Shown here in pieces: positions 1-5,201 of a stretch of 5,201 nucleotides of DNA. The stretch's first letter is position 1. Every line of letters begins with the position of its first letter. The translations under genes and the position numbers were made by a program. The notes below the pieces were generated by a model, which worked only from the letters and a program-made list of their open reading frames with translations, had not been told where the DNA came from and searched no databases. The DNA lies in NCBI GenBank assembly GCA_018057635.1, contig JAGPDJ010000206.1:1-5201 (forward strand). The letters run 5' to 3'. The stretch comes from Ferruginibacter sp. GTDB taxonomy: Bacteria; Bacteroidota; Bacteroidia; Chitinophagales; Chitinophagaceae.

Positions 1-1099
1 CTATTACCTGGATATTCTTGTCATTGCTTCCGCAAACAACAAGCGCTTCTCCTTTATTTGCAAGTAAGGCTGCGGCAGCTTTGTCAATTCCTTTTAGCAA
101 TGCTGCATCTTTTATTGAACTTCCGGTAACGATACCCCCAAGTTTTGCCAGCAAAGCCATGGCAATAGCGGCTGTTTCGGAAGGTTTGTGCGTAAACCGG
201 TCGTCGGCATTGCTTCCGGTAAGGCTCAGCATACTTTCAAAGTGAATGTGCCTGCTGATGGATGGTTTTTCTCCTTTGATCCTTCTGTTATCAGCATATT
301 GCCTGCTGAATTCTACAGGACTCAGCCAGGTACCTAAAAAATCGGCGCTCAGGCTTACAATTGTTTTTGCTTTATCAAAATGATAGGAAGGTAACTCCCT
401 TTTACCATAGCAGGCTTCATTAGCAGAAAGCATACCGCTGTAACTTACCGCATCGTATTGCACGTGGCGGCTTCCGGGATACTTTGCCAGGAAACTATTA
501 ATAACCTGTAAAGTAGATGGTGAATGTATGGTTGATGTAAGCAATACCACGGCTTTTCCGCCAAGGCCTGCCATATCAGCAGCAACCATTTTATCAAAAG
601 CATCAAATGTGCTTACTTCTTTAAAATCCTTGCCATCTTTTTGTAACGGGTGACGCAGGCGGGTTGTATCATACAGGTCCAGTACAGATGCCTGTGCCTG
701 TGCATTTGTTCCACCCTTTGTTACGGATGATAATTCGTTTCCTTCTATTTTAATTGGACGGCCGTCTCTTTGTTTTACTACAACGCTGATAGCATCTCCG
801 CCATTAACATAAGTAGAAGCATAATAATTGGCAACACCTGCAACTACATTATCAGGTTTATTTAAAAACGGAACCGCTTTGCGTACCGGCGTATCGCAAC
901 TGGCCGCTAATGCAGCAGCAGCAGTACTAAAGCCCAGGTATTTAAGAAAATCCCTGCGGGGAGTTTTTCCTTCCAGTAAACCCTTATCATCCATGTCGGC
1001 CAGTGGAAGTAATTCTTCTTTAAACTCATCCGCTGTTGATTGCTTAAAAGCATCAGACTGATTCAGTTCTCCAAAATTCTGCCAGTACTTTTTGTTCAT
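1..1099 (-). CDS. actB: Alternative complex III subunit ActB, molybdopterin-oxidoreductase-like iron-sulfur protein (N-terminal part, cut by window edge)
   Basis: ActB is the large periplasm-facing subunit of the quinol:electron-acceptor oxidoreductase ACIII. The reverse strand reads open from ATG at 1099 to base 1 (366 codons). The protein starts MNKKYWQNFGELNQSDAF, the YW..LEEL-type extension typical of the TAT-variant molybdopterin oxidoreductase family. A twin-arginine motif follows, TPRRDFLKYLGF (about residues 46-57), then an Ala-rich stretch ending LAASC, with Cys68 a plausible lipidation site. The next segment, VPFLNKPDNVVAGVANYYAST, fits the start of the mature oxidoreductase-like domain. 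Family members are roughly 1000 residues, so about a third is visible. The iron-sulfur cysteines lie in the missing C-terminal part and cannot be checked. ActB proteins resemble molybdoenzymes but are known to lack the molybdenum cofactor. The gene follows actA by 39 bp on the same strand, so the two are almost certainly co-transcribed. No Shine-Dalgarno is visible, as is usual in Bacteroidota. Confidence 0.92.
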   Translation of the reverse strand, partial: MNKKYWQNFGELNQSDAFKQSTADEFKEELLPLADMDDKGLLEGKTPRRDFLKYLGFSTAAAALAASCDTPVRKAVPFLNKPDNVVAGVANYYASTYVNGGDAISVVVKQRDGRPIKIEGNELSSVTKGGTNAQAQASVLDLYDTTRLRHPLQKDGKDFKEVSTFDAFDKMVAADMAGLGGKAVVLLTSTIHSPSTLQVINSFLAKYPGSRHVQYDAVSYSGMLSANEACYGKRELPSYHFDKAKTIVSLSADFLGTWLSPVEFSRQYADNRRIKGEKPSISRHIHFESMLSLTGSNADDRFTHKPSETAAIAMALLAKLGGIVTGSSIKDAALLKGIDKAAAALLANKGEALVVCGSNDKNIQVI

Positions 1100-1117
1100 A
1101 ATATAATAATTCTAAAA

Positions 1118-1132
1118 ATGTGCTGATGTGCT
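1118..1132. repeat. Tandem ATGTGCT pair in the actA-actB gap
   Basis: The heptamer ATGTGCT occurs at 1118-1124 and again at 1126-1132, giving a tandem 8-bp unit in the 39-bp gap between actA and actB. The rest of the gap is AT-rich and shows no terminator hairpin or Shine-Dalgarno. Its function, if any, is unknown. Short tandem words of this style occur in gaps of related genomes by my recollection. Confidence 0.5.
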
Positions 1133-1138
1133 AATTAA

Positions 1139-2413
1139 TTAATAGTGACATTTCTGGCACTCTGTACCACCGATTTTCTCAACGGTTACACTATCCAGTT
1201 TGTGATTTTTCATGTCATTATGGAACTTCTCATAAATGCTGTAAAACTTATTACCGCTGCTGTCTGCTTTATTGTAAAAATCTACTTTGCTCTCGCGGTG
1301 GCAATTGATACACCAACCCATGCTCAGGTCTGTAAACTGGTAAACTTCTGGCATCTCCTGGATGTTTCCATGACAGGTCTGGCATTGTTGTTTACCAACT
1401 TTTATATGCTGGCTGTGGTTAAAATAAACGTGATCGGGAAGGTTGTGAATCTTAACCCACTCAATAGGCTTGGCTCCGTCTGGAATGCCATCACCATTAT
1501 TGTCGGGGTTGTATTGGCCGGTAGCGGGGTTCCATCCTGCGTAAGCATACAATTTTTGTATTTCAGCAGTTCCGTTAACTGACTGGCCATTTTCTTTTAC
1601 GATCGGGTCTCCTTTGTATTCTTTAATAGCCATGTGGCAGTTCATACAAACATTAACCGAAGGAATGCTCGCCTGCTTGCTGTTCTCTGCTCCGCCGTGA
1701 CAATAGAGGCAACTGATCTGGTTAACACCTGCATGCACTTTATGTGAATAGTAAATAGGTTGTTCAGGCTGGTAATTCTTCATACGGCCCATGCCAATTG
1801 CGGCATTCATTGTCATGTATCCGCCAACGGCAAACAAAACTAATACGCCTGCCATCAGGTATGTTTTATTGCGGTAAAACGGAACCGGTTCGCCACGGAA
1901 AATACCCTCTTTCTCATCTGTCAGTTTACGCAGGTTGCTGTTTACTTGTAATAATATAAAGGCAACCAGTGCTAATACAAGAGTTAAAATTCCAAACAAC
2001 AAAGAATTATCTGATTCAACAGGAGCTCCTGATGCAGTGGTATCGGGTGTTTTAACAGGAGGCGTGTAGTCATCTACATACTTCATGATGGCATCCACTT
2101 CTTCCGTTTTCAGACTTGCAAAGCCCGACATGATGATGGGTTTCCACTTTGCTTTAAGTGCTGTTGCATACGGGTCATTCTGACCAGCAGGGTTGGCTAT
2201 CCATTTGTAAATCCAATCCGGGCTTGGTATCCTGTCTTTCCAACCCTTTAATGCCGGACCGGTATAGTCTGCATCGGGTTTATGGCAATTGGCACAATTC
2301 GCTTTGAACAGCGCTTCGCCATCGGCTGCCAACACAGAATTATTTAAAGAAACAAGCAAAAAGATAAGAAGACTAGCAATAGCTTTGTTAAAAAATTTTC
2401 TATAGCGACTCAT
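1139..2413 (-). CDS. actA: Alternative complex III subunit ActA, six-heme membrane-anchored cytochrome c
   Basis: This 424-residue protein is the multiheme cytochrome subunit of ACIII, which takes electrons from menaquinol and passes them to a terminal oxidase or soluble carrier. An export signal covers residues 1-29 (SVLA/ADGEALF). A single-heme class I cytochrome domain follows: CANCH at 40-44, with Met95 in IIMSGF the likely second ligand. Two membrane helices lie at about 137-157 and 185-206. The pentaheme domain has CXXCH motifs at 235, 256, 344, 368 and 419, the last four residues from the end. HKVH (224-227) and NHSQH (332-336) offer axial histidines. I chose ATG at 2413. A longer frame runs up to 2479, but its 22 extra residues precede the signal peptide and its DNA contains the likely -7 promoter element. 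Residues 304-312 (DNNGDGIPD) form a calcium-loop-like insertion. A fused single-heme domain is, as I recall, usual in Bacteroidota ActA. Confidence 0.93.
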   Translation of the reverse strand: MSRYRKFFNKAIASLLIFLLVSLNNSVLAADGEALFKANCANCHKPDADYTGPALKGWKDRIPSPDWIYKWIANPAGQNDPYATALKAKWKPIIMSGFASLKTEEVDAIMKYVDDYTPPVKTPDTTASGAPVESDNSLLFGILTLVLALVAFILLQVNSNLRKLTDEKEGIFRGEPVPFYRNKTYLMAGVLVLFAVGGYMTMNAAIGMGRMKNYQPEQPIYYSHKVHAGVNQISCLYCHGGAENSKQASIPSVNVCMNCHMAIKEYKGDPIVKENGQSVNGTAEIQKLYAYAGWNPATGQYNPDNNGDGIPDGAKPIEWVKIHNLPDHVYFNHSQHIKVGKQQCQTCHGNIQEMPEVYQFTDLSMGWCINCHRESKVDFYNKADSSGNKFYSIYEKFHNDMKNHKLDSVTVEKIGGTECQKCHY

Positions 2414-2454
2414 ACAGTTATCGGGGCTAATGTGGAGAATATCCTGATTAGCTG

Positions 2455-2487
2455 CAAAAATAAGGTACGATACTGACAAATTACCAA
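2455..2487 (-). promoter_or_regulatory. Candidate Bacteroidota-type promoter for the actAB operon
   Basis: On the reverse strand the octamer TATTTTTG (2462 down to 2455) matches the Bacteroidota -7 consensus TAnnTTTG exactly. A TTG at 2487-2485 lies 22 bp upstream and can serve as the -33 element, within the usual spacing range. Transcription would start near 2448 and leave a leader of about 35 nt before the ATG at 2413. This placement makes the longer reading frame starting at 2479 unlikely to be translated in full. The match is by eye, and AT-rich DNA gives chance hits. Confidence 0.5.
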
Positions 2488-2565
2488 CATTTGTTAATTT
2501 TTTTTTTCCTTATCTGGCTTGTGTTACAGCGATTTGTATATGCTTAAATAATAATATTGTCATGC

Positions 2566-2584
2566 CTTTGTAAGGTCTTTGTAA
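2566..2584. repeat. Tandem CTTTGTAA pair, 11-bp period
   Basis: CTTTGTAA is present at 2566-2573 and at 2577-2584, separated by GGT, so the copies sit one helical turn apart on the same face. They lie in the divergent region, about 80 bp upstream of the fusion-gene start and about 80 bp upstream of the actA -33 element. They could be a regulator site or imperfect TTTG-type promoter words; TGCCTTTG at 2563-2570 is one mismatch from TAnnTTTG. No known factor is recognised. Confidence 0.4.
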
Positions 2585-2599
2585 CATTTATATAATAGT

Positions 2600-2628
2600 A
2601 AACATTACATGCTGTGATAACAATGTTT
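2600..2628. repeat. Inverted repeat just upstream of the DUF6787-purN start
   Basis: AAACATT at 2600-2606 is the reverse complement of AATGTTT at 2622-2628, a perfect 7-bp arm pair around 15 bp. The centre lies about 32 bp before the ATG at 2646. It could be an operator or a weak leader hairpin. The arms are AT-rich, so chance is a fair alternative. Confidence 0.35.
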
Positions 2629-2645
2629 TGATGCATTTTTGCAAA

Positions 2646-3524
2646 ATGTTAAAAAAGTTGCAGGAAAGGTGGAAGGTAAACCTGGTTAATCTTATACTGA
2701 TTATTCTCACTTTCGCTCTTGGTGGAAGCTTATGCGGATGGGCCGGCCGGAAAATTCTTTTATTCACTAACCTTGAAAAAGGTGTTGTCTGGATATTGTT
2801 ATATATTATATTAGTTACCCTGCTCTGGCCATTATGTGTTTTGCTCATCAGTATTCCGTTTGGACAGTTTGGCTTTTTCAAAAAATATATTTCTAAAATC
2901 CTGGGAAAATTCAGGTCTAAAAAACCTAATATTCAGAAAATCTATAATATTGCTGTTTTTGCCAGTGGAGCCGGAAGTAATGCAAAAAAAATTATTGAAT
3001 ATTTTAATGCTGCAGAAAACAATAACGGTAAGGTTTGTATGCTGGTTTGTAATAACCCGGCAGCCGGGGCTTTAAAAATAGCCACCGAAAACAATATCCC
3101 TGCATTGCTTATTGACCGGAAAAATTTCCAGGAAAAGGATTATCTCCTTGCTGAATTAAAGAAAAAAAGCATTGATTTTATTGTATTGGCCGGATTTTTA
3201 TGGAAGATTCCCACTTATCTTCTTAAAGAATACCCAAAAAAGATCATCAACATCCACCCGGCACTTTTGCCAAAATTTGGTGGTAAAGGCATGTATGGGC
3301 ATCATGTACACGAATCAGTGATAGCCAATAAAGAAAAGCAAAGCGGTATCAGTATTCATTATGTAGATGAAATTTACGACCATGGAGCTATTATTTTCCA
3401 GGCAATCTGCGATGTTACAGGTAACGATACGGTTGAAACTTTATCCCAAAAAATACATCTGCTGGAGCACCAGCATTACCCGGCTGTAATTGATGCTGTT
3501 TTACAAAAGCAAAATCCAAGTTAA
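2646..3524 (+). CDS. purN: Fusion protein: DUF6787-like membrane domain plus PurN glycinamide ribonucleotide transformylase
   Basis: This 292-residue protein joins two parts. Residues 1-90 start MLKKLQERWKV, have two hydrophobic helices (about 12-35 and 46-71) and end with GQFGFFKKY; they resemble the small Bacteroidota DUF6787 membrane family. Residues 100-290 are a full PurN, which transfers a formyl group from 10-formyl-THF to GAR in purine synthesis. ASGAGSN (106-112) is the phosphate-binding loop. LAGFLWKIP (181-189) and NIHPALLPKFGG (202-213) are hallmark motifs. Asn202, His204 and Asp245 correspond to the catalytic Asn-His-Asp triad. There is no stop, and no Met between residue 1 and residue 132, so PurN has no separate start of its own. 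I prefer ATG 2646 because MLKKLQERW matches the family start; ATG 2631 or TTG 2628 would add five or six residues. PurN would sit tethered at the inner face of the cytoplasmic membrane. The next gene starts 45 bp downstream. Confidence 0.88.
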   Translation: MLKKLQERWKVNLVNLILIILTFALGGSLCGWAGRKILLFTNLEKGVVWILLYIILVTLLWPLCVLLISIPFGQFGFFKKYISKILGKFRSKKPNIQKIYNIAVFASGAGSNAKKIIEYFNAAENNNGKVCMLVCNNPAAGALKIATENNIPALLIDRKNFQEKDYLLAELKKKSIDFIVLAGFLWKIPTYLLKEYPKKIINIHPALLPKFGGKGMYGHHVHESVIANKEKQSGISIHYVDEIYDHGAIIFQAICDVTGNDTVETLSQKIHLLEHQHYPAVIDAVLQKQNPS

Positions 3525-3569
3525 AGAGCTGGAGGGTTTTAAAATTGTTGCTTAATATTACAGCCATAA

Positions 3570-4328
3570 ATGCTGCGCCGATTGAGAAATCTCTTAACTG
3601 TATTATTTTTTATTCCCCTTTATTCTTGTGTGAATGCGCAAATCATTGTCAGCGGAACTGTTTTAGACAGCAGCAAGATCAATTATGTGGAAAATGTAAG
3701 GGTGGTGAGCAGCGGTGGATTATTTGCCATTACCGACAGCCTGGGCAGGTATAGTATCCTGGTTGAGGAAACCGATTCTCTCACTTTTTTTTACAATAAA
3801 AAGCCTACCCAGAAATTTTCCGTTAAATCCATACCCGACCCTTCCCGCTTTGATATTTCCCTGCGTATAACGGTGAAGGGTAAATACCAGGTGATGAATG
3901 AAGTAGTTGTATTTTCAAAAAGCCATAAACAGGATTCACTCGAAAACCGGCAGGCCTATGCGAACATTTTTGATTACCAAAAGCCCGGTTTGTCAACTTC
4001 TGTTACACCCGGCGGCGGTGTAGGAGCTGACCTCAATGAACTGATCAATGTATTCCGGTTTAGGAGAAATAAGCGATTAAAAGCATTCCGGGAAAGACTG
4101 GAAATGCAGGAAGAAGAAAAATATATTGATTACCGTTTTAATAAAGTGACTGTAAAAAGGATTACAGGACTAACCGGCGAATACCTGGATAGTTTTTTAG
4201 TTTGGTACCGACCCGAATACGAATTTGTAATAAACAGTGATGAACTCATTTTTAACCAGTATATATTGAATGCGTTTTACCAGTTTCAAAAATTGGTTAT
4301 TATTCCTGCTGCAAAAAAAGAAGACTGA
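3570..4328 (+). CDS. Exported conserved Bacteroidota protein with carboxypeptidase-regulatory-like domain
   Basis: The 252-residue product begins with a clear export signal: MLRRLRN, a hydrophobic core, then VNAQ with likely cleavage after Ala23. Cys20 in LYSC is a weaker lipobox option. Residues about 27-105 look like a carboxypeptidase-regulatory-like (Ig-type beta-sandwich) domain, with VSGTVLDSS, then ITDSLGRYSI and a closing VVVF strand. This is the domain that often leads TonB-dependent receptors, but no plug or barrel follows. The rest contains DSLENR (122-127), a Gly-rich GGGVGADLNEL (148-158), a very basic FRFRRNKRLKAFRERL helix (162-177) and EEEKYIDYRF (181-190). That pattern recalls a conserved uncharacterised Bacteroidota family. 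Its role is unknown; a periplasmic or envelope location is inferred. It lies 45 bp after the purN fusion with no hairpin in between, so co-transcription is possible. No Shine-Dalgarno is close to the start; GGAGGG at 3531 is too far away. Confidence 0.82.
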   Translation: MLRRLRNLLTVLFFIPLYSCVNAQIIVSGTVLDSSKINYVENVRVVSSGGLFAITDSLGRYSILVEETDSLTFFYNKKPTQKFSVKSIPDPSRFDISLRITVKGKYQVMNEVVVFSKSHKQDSLENRQAYANIFDYQKPGLSTSVTPGGGVGADLNELINVFRFRRNKRLKAFRERLEMQEEEKYIDYRFNKVTVKRITGLTGEYLDSFLVWYRPEYEFVINSDELIFNQYILNAFYQFQKLVIIPAAKKED

Positions 4329-4342
4329 TAGAATTTTTCCTC

Positions 4343-4400
4343 AAAGGCACAAAGAATTATTTCACTTTGTGCCTCTTTGCGTTTTTGTGGCTTTGTGACC
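4343..4400. repeat. CTTTGTG-word intergenic repeat
   Basis: The stretch is built from variants of one short word: AAAGGCACAAAG on one side, then CTTTGTGCC, CTTTGCG, TTTTTGTGG and CTTTGTGACC in quick succession. Its sequence is unlike the surrounding coding DNA. Short CTTTGTG/CACAAAG arrays are familiar to me from intergenic DNA in Bacteroidota and other phyla; that is recollection, not a search result. The array includes the hairpin at 4345-4374. Confidence 0.55.
4345..4374. terminator. Hairpin after the exported-protein gene, possible terminator
   Basis: AGGCACAAAG (4345-4354) and CTTTGTGCCT (4365-4374) form a perfect 10-bp stem with a 10-nt loop, beginning 16 bp after the TGA at 4328. A T-run follows at 4382-4386, separated from the stem by CTTTGCG, so this is not a textbook intrinsic terminator. 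On the reverse strand no coding gene approaches from the right. It would separate the purN/252-residue unit from the next gene. Confidence 0.5.
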
Positions 4401-4464
4401 ATAATTTTTAAAAGTAAAAAAAGAGCAGTAATTTTCATCTCTTTAATTAAAAAAATAAAAACTG

Positions 4465-5013
4465 ATGGAATCAGAACAATTAACACTGGGTATCGGAACC
4501 CGACTACAACACACACAACACGGTCCGGGTGTAATCGTTGGTGTTAGGTTTGCCACATACCTGATCTCTTTTATCAATGTTGGCTTGAAAGAAATTGATA
4601 AAACAGATACACACCTGGATGAAATCATCCCGGAAAATGTAAGTACTGAAATTGAAACATCTTCTGAGATCGAAAGGTCATTACTGAAAATATTACGGCA
4701 ATGGGCAGACGTATCGGAAATTGTTCCGATAGGAGATAAGTGGATCGGCGGAACCATGTTGCTGCAAACAGCCGATAAAACACTCAAACCCAAAGAAGTT
4801 CCCATTGATATTTTCTTTCACAAAATTGTGATGCTCCGTGACCGCCTTCGGGTAATGGAACAAAATATTAACAGCCATAAAAAGCTGACCGATGAAGACA
4901 AGGTAAACCTGCAGCAATATATTACACGCATCTACGGAACATTAACCACCTTTAATGTGTTGTTTAAAAATAAGGAGCATTGGTTTGTTGGGGAGAAGGG
5001 GAGTGATGGGTGA
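4465..5013 (+). CDS. Conserved hypothetical protein with Tudor/SH3-like N-terminus
   Basis: I recognise this 182-residue product only as a conserved Bacteroidota hypothetical. No signal peptide or membrane helix is seen, so it is probably cytosolic. Residues about 8-45 (TRLQHTQHGPGVIVGV, then a YLISFINVGLKEI strand pair) follow the pattern G..V.H..-G.G.V...-V.F...G.K, as in the small beta-barrel at the end of UvrD-type helicases and in CarD-like domains. A charged linker follows (about 50-68). An alpha-helical C-terminal part has the highly patterned DKWIGGTMLL (91-100), FFHKIVMLRDRLRVMEQNIN (117-136) and YITRIYGTLTTFNVLF (152-167). A nucleic-acid or RNA polymerase contact is an inference from the N-terminal fold only. 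The ATG at 4465 is preceded by an A-rich stretch and no Shine-Dalgarno. The last residues (GEKGSDG) run into a GTGATG repeat, so the very end may be recently altered. Confidence 0.82.
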   Translation: MESEQLTLGIGTRLQHTQHGPGVIVGVRFATYLISFINVGLKEIDKTDTHLDEIIPENVSTEIETSSEIERSLLKILRQWADVSEIVPIGDKWIGGTMLLQTADKTLKPKEVPIDIFFHKIVMLRDRLRVMEQNINSHKKLTDEDKVNLQQYITRIYGTLTTFNVLFKNKEHWFVGEKGSDG

Positions 5014-5040
5014 TTTTTGATGTGTGATGTATGATTTTTG
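5004..5040. repeat. GTGATG-rich imperfect direct repeat overlapping the stop codon
   Basis: TGATTTTTG occurs at 5011-5019 and 5032-5040, exactly 21 bp apart. The stretch is otherwise GTGATG/GTGTGATG words. The TGA stop at 5011-5013 lies inside the first copy. It is probably an expanded simple-sequence tract; its function is unknown. Confidence 0.5.
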
Positions 5041-5092
5041 CAACTGCTCCTGCCAGGAATATTGCAAACCGAAGGACTTGGTTAACCTGATC

Positions 5093-5106
5093 AGTATAAT
5101 TATACT
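5093..5106. promoter_or_regulatory. 14-bp perfect palindrome upstream of msrB
   Basis: AGTATAATTATACT is a perfect dyad centred between 5099 and 5100, 28 bp before the msrB start codon. The position suits an operator or promoter-overlapping site. A second short palindrome, GGTTAACC, lies just upstream at 5080-5087. No exact TAnnTTTG element was found on the plus strand in this gap. AT-rich palindromes also arise by chance. Confidence 0.35.
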
Positions 5107-5133
5107 ATATAAACATATCAATACAAAGCATGT

Positions 5134-5201
5134 ATGCCTAAATACAATCAACTTACGCCCGAAGAAGAAAAGGTAATCGTTCATAAAGGAACCGAAAGGC
5201 C
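5134..5201 (+). CDS. msrB: Peptide-methionine (R)-S-oxide reductase, N-terminal fragment cut by window edge
   Basis: Only 22 codons and two bases are visible. The peptide MPKYNQLTPEEEKVIVHKGT, followed by ERP, matches the start of MsrB proteins, whose N-terminus typically reads LTPEEY.V...KGTERPFTG. MsrB reduces methionine-R-sulfoxide in proteins with a catalytic cysteine near the C-terminus and often a CXXC zinc site, all outside the window. ATG at 5134 is the start; the ATG at 5130 runs straight into a stop after three codons. The absence of a signal peptide suggests a cytosolic form. The gap of 120 bp from the previous gene suggests its own promoter. The call rests on a short stretch. Confidence 0.72.
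   Translation, partial: MPKYNQLTPEEEKVIVHKGTER

Noticed and set aside
18..1061. Two short plus-strand frames (18-245 and 828-1061) within actB
   Set aside because: They are antisense shadows of actB, whose reading frame is open and matches a known family.
1145..1582. 145-residue plus-strand frame opposite actA
   Set aside because: It is fully antisense to the conserved heme-binding coding region and shows no family features.
2414..2479. Extended actA start giving 22 extra residues
   Set aside because: The extension precedes a clean signal peptide, is not cytochrome-like, and its DNA holds the best promoter match. The ATG at 2413 is preferred.
2628..2645. TTG 2628 or ATG 2631 as start of the fusion gene
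   Set aside because: They add only five or six residues ahead of the family-typical MLKKLQERW start, and no ribosome binding site favours them. They cannot be fully excluded.
2895..2945. Frameshift or lost stop joining two separate genes
   Set aside because: The linker is continuous and plausible (GKFRSKKPNIQKIY), both domains are intact, and no homopolymer longer than five or six bases lies at the joint. The fusion is taken as real but should be verified.
4443..4805. 120-residue minus-strand frame opposite the 182-residue gene
   Set aside because: It overlaps a well-patterned conserved gene and its product has no recognisable features.
4343..5040. CRISPR array or insertion sequence
   Set aside because: The repeats are short and imperfect and lack regular spacers. 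No transposase or terminal inverted repeats with target duplication were found.
4942..5184. 80-residue minus-strand frame across the msrB start and upstream gap
   Set aside because: It covers repeats and the start of msrB and ends within the 182-residue gene on the other strand. Its low-complexity product resembles nothing.

Overview
The window looks like a chromosomal segment from a Bacteroidota member, most likely of the Chitinophagaceae type. The evidence is protein style and signals: an alternative complex III (ACIII) operon with a six-heme ActA, AT-rich gaps without Shine-Dalgarno sequences, a TAnnTTTG-type promoter, and conserved hypothetical families I know only from this phylum. Taxonomy is inferred from these features; no rRNA is present.

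Left part (1-2413, minus strand): the first two genes of an ACIII operon. actA (2413 down to 1139) encodes a secreted, membrane-anchored cytochrome with one N-terminal single-heme domain, two membrane helices and a five-heme domain. actB (1099 down past base 1) follows after 39 bp and is cut by the window edge. Only its first 366 codons are seen, with a twin-arginine motif, a lipobox-like cysteine and the start of the molybdopterin-oxidoreductase-like region. ACIII oxidises menaquinol in the cytoplasmic membrane and passes electrons to a terminal oxidase. The remaining subunits should lie to the left.

Middle (2414-2645): a 232-bp divergent control region. It holds a good Bacteroidota promoter candidate for actA, a tandem CTTTGTAA pair one helical turn apart, and an inverted repeat just before the plus-strand gene.

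Right part (2646-5201, plus strand): a row of co-oriented genes. The first is an unusual fusion of a small two-helix membrane domain (DUF6787-like) to a complete PurN glycinamide ribonucleotide transformylase. The next two are an exported 252-residue protein with a carboxypeptidase-regulatory-like domain and a conserved 182-residue cytosolic protein with a Tudor/SH3-like N-terminus. The last is the beginning of a methionine-R-sulfoxide reductase (msrB) gene, cut by the right edge. The gaps carry a hairpin made of CTTTGTG-like words, a short GTGATG-rich repeat and a 14-bp perfect palindrome.

No RNA genes, CRISPR arrays or insertion sequences were seen. I found no convincing new multi-gene system. 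The most interesting item is the membrane-domain/PurN fusion, followed by a calcium-loop-like insertion in ActA and the uncharacterised 182-residue family.
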